DNA from: Desulfobacterales bacterium
GTDB taxonomy: Bacteria > Desulfobacterota > Desulfobacteria > Desulfobacterales > Desulfobacteraceae
Direction of reading: 5' to 3'
Assembly: GCA_022361535.1 (NCBI GenBank)
Contig: JAKSAU010001253.1
Span: 1-20,004 of the forward strand
DNA length: 20,004 nucleotides
Below are positions 1 through 6,985 of the stretch, in pieces. Under the pieces are notes generated by a model. It worked only from the letters and a program-made list of their open reading frames with translations, was not told the origin of the DNA and made no database searches. Each line of letters starts with the position of its first letter. Positions within the stretch are counted from its first letter, which is position 1. The position numbers and the translations under genes were made by a program.

Positions 1-1
1 C

Positions 2-853
2 AAGCAGTTTAAGTCACATATATTCATTTTTTCAACCGGCATAGCCGTTAGAATGATCGCACCATTGCTCCAATCAAAGGATAAAGATCCGGCAGTGGTG
101 GTGGTTGATGAAAAAGGGTTTCATGTGATCAGTTTAATTTCAGGGCACCTTGGGGGTGCCAACGAACTCTGCAAGAAAATTGCAGAAAAAATCAATGCCG
201 TTCCTGTAATTACGACAGCGACTGACATCAATCACCTACCATCCATAGACTTAATTGCAAAGGATGAAAATCTTTTCATTGAAAACATTGAAGCTATAAA
301 GAATGTTAATATGGCTTTTTTGAAAAACATTCCAATAAAGATTGATGACCCAGCGAACCTGCTTAGAACAAAGATCCCAAGGACCTTGTTAGCGTCAAGC
401 AAGACAATAAAAGATATAGACATTGCGTGTACGTGGAAAATTGTAAAAGTTCCACGTGAAACTTTAATTTTAAGACCCAAGAATTTGTTTATTGGCGTTG
501 GGTGCAACCGGGGAACACCTTCAGCTGACATTCATGAATTTGTAACGCACGTATTTAAGGAGGAAGGTTTGAGTCTCAATTCTATAGCAGCGATTGGGAC
601 CACCTCTGTAAAGTCGGACGAGAGAGGCATTCTTGATCTGGCGGAAAAATTGGATAGACCTATTATTTTTTATGAAAAAGATGAGTTGAACAGTGTAACG
701 TCCATTAAGAACCCATCTGAAATGGCAAAAAAACATTTAGGAGTAAATAGCGTATGCGAAGCAGCAGCAATTCTGGGAGCCCAAGGGGGGAGTCTGATAG
801 TACAAAAGAAAAAGACAAGGGATGTCACGCTGGCAGTGGCGATTCAGCAATGA
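2..853 (+). CDS. cbiG: Cobalt-precorrin-5A hydrolase CbiG, 5' truncated by window edge
   Basis: CbiG opens the delta-lactone of cobalt-precorrin-5A and releases acetaldehyde, the ring-contraction step of the oxygen-independent cobalamin pathway in the cytoplasm. The frame is open from base 2, and the residues before the first ATG (STGIAVRMIAPLLQSK) already match the family, so that internal ATG at 53 is not the start. About 283 residues are visible, and the family is usually 330-380, so roughly 60-90 N-terminal residues lie outside the window. Seen motifs are the N-terminal-domain signature SLISGHLGGANEL and, from visible residue ~162, the C-terminal CbiG domain with FIGVGCNRGTPSADI. The stop overlaps the next start (ATGA at 850-853), indicating translational coupling in a cobalamin operon. 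Its presence argues for the anaerobic (Cbi) route rather than the aerobic (Cob) one. Confidence 0.93.
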   Translation, partial: KQFKSHIFIFSTGIAVRMIAPLLQSKDKDPAVVVVDEKGFHVISLISGHLGGANELCKKIAEKINAVPVITTATDINHLPSIDLIAKDENLFIENIEAIKNVNMAFLKNIPIKIDDPANLLRTKIPRTLLASSKTIKDIDIACTWKIVKVPRETLILRPKNLFIGVGCNRGTPSADIHEFVTHVFKEEGLSLNSIAAIGTTSVKSDERGILDLAEKLDRPIIFYEKDELNSVTSIKNPSEMAKKHLGVNSVCEAAAILGAQGGSLIVQKKKTRDVTLAVAIQQ

Positions 854-1626
854 AATTGTATATTGTCGGGACAGGCCCTGGAAATGCAGCCCATATGTCC
901 GAACGGGCAAAAGAAGTTATCAGCTCTGCAGATTGTATTGCGGGATACACAACTTACATAGCTTTGATCAAAGATCTGGTGGCAGATAAAAAAATAATTT
1001 CCACAGGTATGATGAAAGAAATTGACCGTGTTGAACAGGCGATAGACAAAGCGTTGTCCGGTGAAAGCTGTGCGCTTGTTTCTGGAGGAGACCCTGGCAT
1101 TTATGCCATGGCAGGGCTTGTTTTTGAACTGTGTGAAAAACGCGGTATAAAAGTCAACAGGCCTGGAACTAAGCAAGATGATTCTATGCTTGAGATTGAA
1201 GTGGTTCCGGGAATTCCGGCATTGGCGGCAGGAGCAGCTCTTGCAGGTGCGCCGTTAACTCATGATTTTGCGGCTATTTCTTTAAGTGATTTGCTGACAC
1301 AGTGGGATACTATCGAAAAACGAATATCCTGCGCTGCTATGGCAGACTTTGTAATTGTTCTATACAATCCTAAAAGTAAGAAAAGAGACTGGCAGCTGGG
1401 CCGCGCACAGGAATTGATTTTGGAACATAGATCTGCCAGTACACCTGTTGCGGTTGTGACCGGCGCCATGCGTGAAAACCAAAAAATCGAATTTACAACA
1501 CTTGGCTTAGTAAATGAAGCTGATGTGGGGATGCAGACAGTCCTCTTCATAGGTTCAAGCGCATCCTTAAGATATATGGATTTTCTTTTTACACCTAGAG
1601 GGTATACGAAAAAATACACAGACTAA
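850..1626 (+). CDS. cbiH: Cobalt-factor III / precorrin-3B C17-methyltransferase (CbiH/CobJ)
   Basis: A predicted SAM-dependent tetrapyrrole methylase that methylates C17 and drives ring contraction of cobalt-factor III in corrin synthesis. The start at ATG 850 gives 258 residues, normal for the family, and begins directly with the beta-strand MKLYIVGTGPG. The frame is open further upstream, but those residues lie inside cbiG and are not family-like. Recognised motifs are LVSGGDPGIYAMAGLVFE (residues ~77-94), VVPGIPALAAGAALAGAPL (~118-136), HDFAAISLSDLLTQW (~138-152) and LYNPKSKKRDWQL (~171-183). Between the second and third thirds there is a short insertion (about residues 102-116, with RPGTKQDD). 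The gene overlaps cbiG by 4 nt, and cobO follows after 28 nt. The name cbiH is preferred over cobJ because cbiG implies the anaerobic branch; the sequence alone does not separate them. Confidence 0.93.
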   Translation: MKLYIVGTGPGNAAHMSERAKEVISSADCIAGYTTYIALIKDLVADKKIISTGMMKEIDRVEQAIDKALSGESCALVSGGDPGIYAMAGLVFELCEKRGIKVNRPGTKQDDSMLEIEVVPGIPALAAGAALAGAPLTHDFAAISLSDLLTQWDTIEKRISCAAMADFVIVLYNPKSKKRDWQLGRAQELILEHRSASTPVAVVTGAMRENQKIEFTTLGLVNEADVGMQTVLFIGSSASLRYMDFLFTPRGYTKKYTD

Positions 1627-1654
1627 ACGTTATCTCAGACATGGAGGTGGTGAA

Positions 1655-2167
1655 ATGAAAGGATATGTGCAGGTTTATACTGGCAATGGAAAAGGAAAAA
1701 CCACCGCAAGCTTGGGGCTTGCTGTCAGGGCAGCCGGGGCAGGCTTGAATGTGTTTATCGTTCAGTTTATGAAACAAGGAGACTATTCTGAGATAAAAGC
1801 ACTTCAAAAGTTAGAAACCATAACTGTAGAACAGTATGGGGCAGGTAAATTTGTTAAAGGTCAGCCCTCTGATGATGAAAAGCAAAACTGTGCAAAAGGT
1901 TATCAGCGGTTATGTGAGATTATTAAGGGTGGAAAACACGACCTTGTGATCGCAGAAGAGGCAAATGTTGCGAGTATGTGTAATTTGCTATCTGAAGATG
2001 ATCTTCATCAATTGATTGATTTGAAACCGGATCACGTGGAACTGTTAATCACTGGCCGGGGGGCACCTGAATCAATTATTGAGCGGGCAGATCTGGTTAC
2101 TGAGATGACCGAGATAAAGCATTACTATAAACAGGGAGTAACCGCCCGTGTGGGAATAGAAAAATGA
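1655..2167 (+). CDS. cobO: Cob(I)yrinic acid a,c-diamide adenosyltransferase (CobO/CobA/BtuR type)
   Basis: Predicted to transfer the 5'-deoxyadenosyl group of ATP to the cobalt of cob(I)yrinic acid diamide or cobalamin, in the cytoplasm. The protein has 170 residues, typical for the CobA family. It starts at ATG 1655 behind a strong Shine-Dalgarno (GGAGGTGG, 1643-1650). The P-loop GNGKGKTT is at residues 10-17, followed by SLGLAVRAAGAGLNV and VQFMKQGDYSE, both family hallmarks. In the Walker-B-like strand, where the family usually has LDE, this protein reads VIAEEAN (residues 98-104), so the usual Asp is Glu. The C-terminal half keeps LLITGRGAPESIIERADLVTEM, as expected. The stop overlaps the cobQ start (ATGA, 2164-2167). 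Sitting between cbiH and cobQ fits a corrinoid-operon role. Confidence 0.95.
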   Translation: MKGYVQVYTGNGKGKTTASLGLAVRAAGAGLNVFIVQFMKQGDYSEIKALQKLETITVEQYGAGKFVKGQPSDDEKQNCAKGYQRLCEIIKGGKHDLVIAEEANVASMCNLLSEDDLHQLIDLKPDHVELLITGRGAPESIIERADLVTEMTEIKHYYKQGVTARVGIEK

Positions 2168-3630
2168 AAAAGCATATTGCCGTTTTGGGAACCGGCTCTG
2201 ATGTCGGTAAAAGCATAGTAGCTGCTGCAATCTGCCGCAGTCTGGCAGACCGTGGTGAAAATGTGGCACCATTTAAAGCCCAAAATATGTCAAATAACTC
2301 CGGCATTACACCTGAAGGCCTTGAAATGGGAAGGGCCCAGATCGTACAGGCTGAAGCGGCTGGCATATCGCCACATGTAGACATGAACCCGATTTTATTA
2401 AAGCCTACAGGTGAAAAAAAATCCCAGGTCGTGTTAAACGGATTGGTCCATGGGAATCACACAGCCATGGATTACCATAAAAACAAAGATTTTTACGCAA
2501 AAGAAGCTTTTCGGGCCTTTGATCGACTTTCAAGCAGATATGATAGAATCGTTCTTGAAGGAGCGGGCTCGTGCGCTGAAGTTAACCTCATGCCAAACGA
2601 CATTGTTAACCTTGCGATGGCAGAGTATGCAAATGCAGATGTTATACTAACGGCAGATATTCATAGGGGAGGTGTATTCGCCCAGCTTGTCGGAACCCTT
2701 GATTGTCTTTCAAAAGAACACAGGGATAGAATCAAAGGTTTTGTAATCAATCGGTTCAGGGGAGACATTACCTTATTTAAAGACGGGATAGAATGGATTG
2801 AGGCAAAAACAGGAAAACCGGTTTTTGGTGTCCTCCCCTGGTATTCTCATTTCAGAATTGATGCTGAGGATTCCGTTGAGATAGAAGAATGCGTCAAAAC
2901 TGGTCCAATTGACAAGAATAGCCCTTCGATTGCAGTTATCCGACTTCCACACATTGCTAACTTCACAGACGTCCATGCTTTAAGCAGTATTCCGGAATTA
3001 GATGTCCGATTTATCAACAAGCCTCAAGACCTTTCACAATATAAAGCTGTTGTTATTCCGGGGTCCAAAAATACCAGAGAAGACCTGGAGTGGATTAAGT
3101 CAACATTCAAAAACACCTTGAATAAATACGTCGACAACGGCGGTCATATTATAGGTATCTGTGGTGGTTATCAAATGTTAGGAACTATTGTTGACGATCC
3201 GGATGGACTTGAAGGCAAGCCGGGACATACAGTAGGTTTAGGGTTGCTTCCGGTGGAAACAAGATTAAAAGCGCCAAAAACCACAACCATCAGCAATTTC
3301 ACATGGGATGGCACCAAGGGCAGTGGTTATGAAATTCACATGGGAGAAACTTACTTGAACGGTGGTGATGCTATGGTTCAAGTTTCCTCAAGAAACCAAA
3401 AATTATGCAATGATCACGATGGGTGTACGGTATTGGGTGGCCGGGTTACCGGAACTTATATTCATGGGTTTTTTGATTATCCTGAAATTTGTGACAAATG
3501 GCTCAACCTTGTAGGAGTTGATACGTCTCAGTTCAATAAAAGGGTTTCGTTTTCAGAAGAAAAGGATAGAGATTACAGATTGTTAAAAGAGCATTTTGAA
3601 ACCCATGTGGATATAAGCAGTTTGTACTGA
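2164..3630 (+). CDS. cobQ: Cobyric acid synthase CobQ/CbiP
   Basis: A glutamine-dependent amidotransferase that amidates carboxylates b, d, e and g of adenosylcobyrinic a,c-diamide to give cobyric acid. It has 488 residues, normal length. The N-terminal DTBS-like ATPase domain has the P-loop GTGSDVGKS (residues 9-17) and the CobQ signature PFKAQNMSNNSGITPEGLEM (36-55), followed by ILLKPTGEKKSQVV. LEGAGSCAEVNL (131-142) is also typical. The class-I glutaminase domain has the nucleophile Cys333 in GICGGYQMLG and the catalytic His434 in GTYIHGFFD, with the EIHMGET motif between (~390-396). The start overlaps cobO by 4 nt. An 86-nt gap with a possible new promoter follows, so this is probably the last gene of the cobalamin operon. 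Confidence 0.97.
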   Translation: MKKHIAVLGTGSDVGKSIVAAAICRSLADRGENVAPFKAQNMSNNSGITPEGLEMGRAQIVQAEAAGISPHVDMNPILLKPTGEKKSQVVLNGLVHGNHTAMDYHKNKDFYAKEAFRAFDRLSSRYDRIVLEGAGSCAEVNLMPNDIVNLAMAEYANADVILTADIHRGGVFAQLVGTLDCLSKEHRDRIKGFVINRFRGDITLFKDGIEWIEAKTGKPVFGVLPWYSHFRIDAEDSVEIEECVKTGPIDKNSPSIAVIRLPHIANFTDVHALSSIPELDVRFINKPQDLSQYKAVVIPGSKNTREDLEWIKSTFKNTLNKYVDNGGHIIGICGGYQMLGTIVDDPDGLEGKPGHTVGLGLLPVETRLKAPKTTTISNFTWDGTKGSGYEIHMGETYLNGGDAMVQVSSRNQKLCNDHDGCTVLGGRVTGTYIHGFFDYPEICDKWLNLVGVDTSQFNKRVSFSEEKDRDYRLLKEHFETHVDISSLY

Positions 3631-3638
3631 TTTCAAGG

Positions 3639-3667
3639 TTTACATTAAAGAATATTTTCATTATCCT
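3639..3667 (+). promoter_or_regulatory. Candidate sigma-70 promoter for the FapA-like gene
   Basis: A TTTACA box (3639-3644) lies 17 nt before TATCCT (3662-3667), placing a start site near 3674 and a ~43-nt leader before the GTG at 3717. It falls just after the cobQ stop. The -10 matches only four of six consensus bases, so this is a modest candidate seen by eye. Confidence 0.35.
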
Positions 3668-3716
3668 ACACCATGTAAATTAATCCTCTACATTTATTTG
3701 GAATGGAAACCTATAC

Positions 3717-5975
3717 GTGGAAACCACTGAAAACATTCCCACGCTGGCTGACCTTGCTTTACAATATGGAACCATTGGCAAGGATCAGTATCAACATTTA
3801 AAAAGTCTTTTCACACTTAAAGAAAAAGAGAAAAAGCCTGCAGATTACGCAGATCTAATTCTGGGGCAAAAAATGGCGACCCAATACCAACTGGGTCTTC
3901 TTCGCCTGATTCAAGAGTATCACATTATCCGGCGCAGAGGTGAGGAATTCGGTAAGATTGCAATTGAAAAAGGTTTCGCAACACCTGTTGATATCAGTCG
4001 TGCTTTAGAAATTCAAAAAAAGGAATTTAAAAAATCCAGGCTAAGAAAACTGATTGGCGATATTCTCGTTGAAACAAGAGTGATTACCACAAAGCAAAAA
4101 GAAAAAATTCTTAAAGAGCAAACACTGTTTGATAAAAAGTCAGATGAGATACTCACTGATGCGGCAAGGGAAAGCAAGGATCCTGATTCCGGGGTTGATC
4201 TGTCCGACTATGAAAAAGACTTTCTAAGAATCAAAGCGCTTGACGAAGAATTTTCAGCATCCGTTATTGAGAAAGGCCTGGCAAGCCAGCGGGAAGTAAA
4301 AAAGGCAAAGCAGGTACAAGAAGAAGAGTTTAAATCGGATAAGACCATAAACATCTTAGGCGATATTATGGTCTCGATGTCCTTTATTACAGAAGAACAA
4401 AAAAACATCATCCTTGAAGAGCAGGGCAGATCAGATGAAATTTCAAATAGAAAAGATCTGATTCTGGCAGTTTCTGTATCTAAGGATGCCATGATCGCTT
4501 GGATACAAATAGAAAACCCTGAAAATCAAGAAGTCCTTTTAGATCAAGTAAAGGCGACTATTTCACGTGAGGGAATCATTCAGGGTATTTACCCGGATGC
4601 CCTTATTCAGGCCCATCTTGATGCAGGGATGACGACTTTTCCGGTTGCCAGAAATGATGGTTCCCAGGCACTAAGGAGCGTCAAGAAACTTACAACCTTT
4701 TTTGACGAAGATTTAACGGAGCGCGGAGAAAAGCGAAAAGGGGACGTCCTGATACAGGAAGACACGACAAACGAAAGCCAGGTACCTCAAAAAAGTTTGT
4801 ATGGGAAGCGAACAGCCAAGGTATCTAACCTGGATTTTACTATCCGCTGTGCGTCAGGCACTCGATTCTCCAGGGATAAATCAAAAATAATAGCTTCGAA
4901 AACTGGTGTACCAGCCCTCTCAGTTGAACGAAACTTATATATACATCCTGTTATAAATGTGCTTGAGGATGCGGACCAACGTTATGGTCCGTTAGAACCC
5001 TATTCCAACATCGCTGTCAGCGGAATTATTACCGGGGCTTATCCAATAACAGCCGGGTCAATAAAAGCCAACGAAATCCGGGGAGCGAATATAGAGGCGA
5101 TAGGGGATATCAGAACGGACGTGGGAATTACTGATGCGACCATCAGAGCCCAGGGAGATATTCATGCAAGATATCTGCATAACTGCAGGATTGAAACCTT
5201 TGGTGATATCTATATAAAAAATGAAATTATCGATTCTGAAATCAGATGCAGCGGTAAGCTTGACAGTCCAGGATGCCGGGTGATTACATCGCAAATTTTT
5301 GCAAAGCAGGGCGTTACACTTGCAGGTACGGGAAGTGAAAAAACGCTTCCGTGCGCAATAACTGCAGGCGGCGAACACCATATCATTGGCCTTGAGCAAA
5401 CCATTTTAGATGAAATAAAAATTATTACCAGCAAACTGGAAGATCTGAAAACAGAAAAAAGGGAGCTGAGGCAGAACGCAAAAAGAACCTTTCAAAAAAT
5501 GGTTGAGCTTAAAATTTTTCATGATCGGGCCAAACAAAAAAAAGAGATTCTATCATTTGAATTTAAAAAGAAAAAAGATGATCACTCCAAGAAAAAATTA
5601 AAAAATATTTTAAAGCTAATTTCAACCTTTGATAAAAGAATGAGCTCCTCGGTACAAACTCTCAAAGAATTGAATGCAGCTAAAAAGAAACATGAGGCAA
5701 CTGCAGGCAAATTAACAACTAAAATAAAAGCTCTGGAAGCAAAAACAACAAAAGAAGTATTGTTATTAGAGCAAAGCCTGTTTGCTTATTTAGAATGGAC
5801 AAGGACTCAAGGAAACAATCCTGTTATTGAAATTCGGGGCAAGGCATTTGCGGGCTCCGAATTCAATGGCGCATATTCAAATCTTAAAATCGATTCAGAC
5901 CGAATGAATTTCCGTATTGAAGAGGTGTGTGAAACGGATAAAAAACCGGCTCTGGAAATAAACACTCTTAAATAG
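3717..5975 (+). CDS. FapA-family (DUF342) protein with tandem GspE/MshE-N-like repeats
   Basis: A large 752-residue cytoplasmic-looking protein with no signal peptide or membrane segment. The middle is the FapA/DUF342 fold: an N-terminal subdomain (~247-312, LAVSVSKDAMIAW and FPVAR) and a repetitive beta-helix-like core (~367-552, with SGIITGAYPITAGSIKANEI, IEAIGDIRTDVGI, AQGDIHARYLHNC). A highly charged coiled coil follows (~558-690), then a short beta tail. The N-terminus carries two ~60-residue units that align without gaps, 76-135 and 177-236 (EEFGKIAIEKGFATP against EEFSASVIEKGLASQ, then GDILVETRVIT against GDIMVSMSFIT). They resemble the N-terminal domain of GspE/MshE ATPases, which in MshE binds c-di-GMP; a weaker related segment may precede them (~8-68). 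The start is GTG 3717; the frame is closed upstream at 3681 and has no ATG. Molecular function is unknown; FapA relatives are linked to surface polymer, motility or cell-division contexts. Confidence 0.8.
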   Translation: METTENIPTLADLALQYGTIGKDQYQHLKSLFTLKEKEKKPADYADLILGQKMATQYQLGLLRLIQEYHIIRRRGEEFGKIAIEKGFATPVDISRALEIQKKEFKKSRLRKLIGDILVETRVITTKQKEKILKEQTLFDKKSDEILTDAARESKDPDSGVDLSDYEKDFLRIKALDEEFSASVIEKGLASQREVKKAKQVQEEEFKSDKTINILGDIMVSMSFITEEQKNIILEEQGRSDEISNRKDLILAVSVSKDAMIAWIQIENPENQEVLLDQVKATISREGIIQGIYPDALIQAHLDAGMTTFPVARNDGSQALRSVKKLTTFFDEDLTERGEKRKGDVLIQEDTTNESQVPQKSLYGKRTAKVSNLDFTIRCASGTRFSRDKSKIIASKTGVPALSVERNLYIHPVINVLEDADQRYGPLEPYSNIAVSGIITGAYPITAGSIKANEIRGANIEAIGDIRTDVGITDATIRAQGDIHARYLHNCRIETFGDIYIKNEIIDSEIRCSGKLDSPGCRVITSQIFAKQGVTLAGTGSEKTLPCAITAGGEHHIIGLEQTILDEIKIITSKLEDLKTEKRELRQNAKRTFQKMVELKIFHDRAKQKKEILSFEFKKKKDDHSKKKLKNILKLISTFDKRMSSSVQTLKELNAAKKKHEATAGKLTTKIKALEAKTTKEVLLLEQSLFAYLEWTRTQGNNPVIEIRGKAFAGSEFNGAYSNLKIDSDRMNFRIEEVCETDKKPALEINTLK

Positions 5976-5985
5976 ATTTCTAATA

Positions 5986-6561
5986 TTAAGTAAGTTCTGC
6001 GGAAAACAAGGGTTTGTGAACAGCGCCCGTCGGACTTAGCGTGCTTTTGTACAGATGGATTTTATGAATCGGTATCTTTATTGGCCCGCCTAAAATGCCA
6101 GAATCAAGAGTGTTACTAATCAACTTATAAGAGAGTTTTTTCTTAATTCGGGCAAGTGTAATATGAGGTGTATATTTTTTTTGCTTTTTTAGCTTGCAAC
6201 CTATCCGAGTCAATTTAGAATAGATATTCTGATGCAACACACATATATCTGGGCAAGCACGATTAGACCCAACCCATATAACACGCGCGTTTTTAGGATG
6301 TGGAAAAACGCCCGTACAGTTAAATTCCATATCAAAGTGAGTGCTTGCTTCGGCAACTTCAACCAAAGCCTGTTTAATTGGTATAATGTTTTGCTCAGGT
6401 ATATCTCCAAGGAAAGCCAGGGTCAGATGAAAGTTTGAGGAGTGCGGCCAACTGGCTATTATCCCAGATTTTTTTAGATCAGTTTGGACTCTGGCAAGTT
6501 GCTTCTTTATTTTATTATCCAGAGCAATTGCAATAAAACTGCGTATATATGTATCAGGCAT
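5986..6561 (-). CDS. thpR: RNA 2',3'-cyclic phosphodiesterase ThpR (LigT-like 2H family)
   Basis: A two-histidine phosphoesterase predicted to open 2',3'-cyclic phosphate RNA ends to 2'-phosphates; the physiological role of bacterial ThpR is uncertain. The chosen start, ATG 6561, gives 191 residues beginning MPDTYIRSFIAIAL, the usual N-terminal strand. The open frame upstream lies inside the preceding gene and adds an unrelated 25 residues. Both catalytic HxTx motifs are present: H45-L-T47-L (FHLTLAFLGD) and H133-I-T135-L (PHITLARIK). VFPHPKNARVIWVG (85-98) is also typical of the family. The start lies 8 nt inside the upstream MoaD/ThiS-like gene (stop at 6554), so the two are probably co-translated. 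Ten bases separate its stop from the convergent FapA-like gene, leaving no room for a separate terminator. Confidence 0.9.
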   Translation of the reverse strand: MPDTYIRSFIAIALDNKIKKQLARVQTDLKKSGIIASWPHSSNFHLTLAFLGDIPEQNIIPIKQALVEVAEASTHFDMEFNCTGVFPHPKNARVIWVGSNRACPDICVLHQNIYSKLTRIGCKLKKQKKYTPHITLARIKKKLSYKLISNTLDSGILGGPIKIPIHKIHLYKSTLSPTGAVHKPLFSAELT

Positions 6562-6841
6562 TTTGCTTATTTTTGAATCCGAGCAAAACCCTATAAGGGC
6601 CTGGTGTTCCATGGGGTACAAAAGCGATACGATCATCTTCTTTCAATGGAGTATCTGCTTTTCCAACTCTTCCATTTATAAAGATTACCTCTACATCCTT
6701 GTTAGTGAGTTCCATTTGCTCCATGATGTCATTTGGTGTGGTTCCTTGCTGGATTTCCATTTTAACATTTGAAAATTCAATATTTTTGGCTTTCAGCTTT
6801 TTTTGCAAAAAGGAGAAGGCGTTAAATGTAATAGTCGGCAT
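6554..6841 (-). CDS. MoaD/ThiS-like beta-grasp protein lacking the C-terminal Gly-Gly
   Basis: A 95-residue ubiquitin-like beta-grasp protein. It starts MPTITFNAFSFLQKKL, followed by a helix containing TTPNDIMEQME and the strands VEVIFINGR and DRIAFVPHGTPGPYR, the order seen in MoaD/ThiS sulfur carriers. Those carriers end in an activated Gly-Gly. Here the chain reads GTPGPYRVLLGF and runs on about 11 more residues to KNKQNA, so thiocarboxylation by the usual route seems impossible without processing. The start at ATG 6841 has an AGGGA Shine-Dalgarno just upstream. It overlaps thpR by 8 nt and diverges from the histidine kinase gene. Assignment to the beta-grasp family is fairly firm; a role in molybdenum/tungsten cofactor or thiamine synthesis is not supported by its neighbours. 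Confidence 0.72.
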   Translation of the reverse strand: MPTITFNAFSFLQKKLKAKNIEFSNVKMEIQQGTTPNDIMEQMELTNKDVEVIFINGRVGKADTPLKEDDRIAFVPHGTPGPYRVLLGFKNKQNA

Positions 6842-6948
6842 TTTGTCCCTATATTTATTATTATTCGTATGTGAAATGAATATTTGTATCTTATCAAAAC
6901 AAACGGGCTTATTAAATCAATAATTAAATAGGGTCTGGTCAAATTCCG

Positions 6949-6978
6949 TTGATTAAGGAACAAAGACTGTTCTATACT
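6949..6978 (+). promoter_or_regulatory. Candidate promoter for the histidine kinase, nearly leaderless
   Basis: TTGATT (6949-6954) and TATACT (6973-6978) are separated by 18 nt. A start site about 7 nt downstream of the -10 would fall at or next to the ATG at 6986, and no Shine-Dalgarno is visible in front of that ATG. Either the transcript is leaderless or the real promoter lies further upstream. Confidence 0.45.
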
Positions 6979-6985
6979 ACCGGGT

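Noticed and set aside
754..849. Upstream extension of the cbiH frame into cbiG
   Set aside because: The added 32 residues are Ser/Gly/Lys-rich and unlike any methylase N-terminus; ATG 850 begins exactly at the conserved first strand.
3639..3679. TTTACAT/ATGTAAA inverted repeat between cobQ and the FapA-like gene
   Set aside because: The arms are 7 bp with a 27-nt spacer, too far apart for a typical dimer site; the left arm is better explained as a -35 box.
6562..6636. Upstream extension of the thpR frame
   Set aside because: The residues are encoded by the MoaD/ThiS-like gene in another frame and precede the conserved ThpR N-terminus at Met 6561.
6949..6966. FNR-like half-site TTGAT upstream of the histidine kinase
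   Set aside because: The second half (ATCAA) is absent at the correct spacing.
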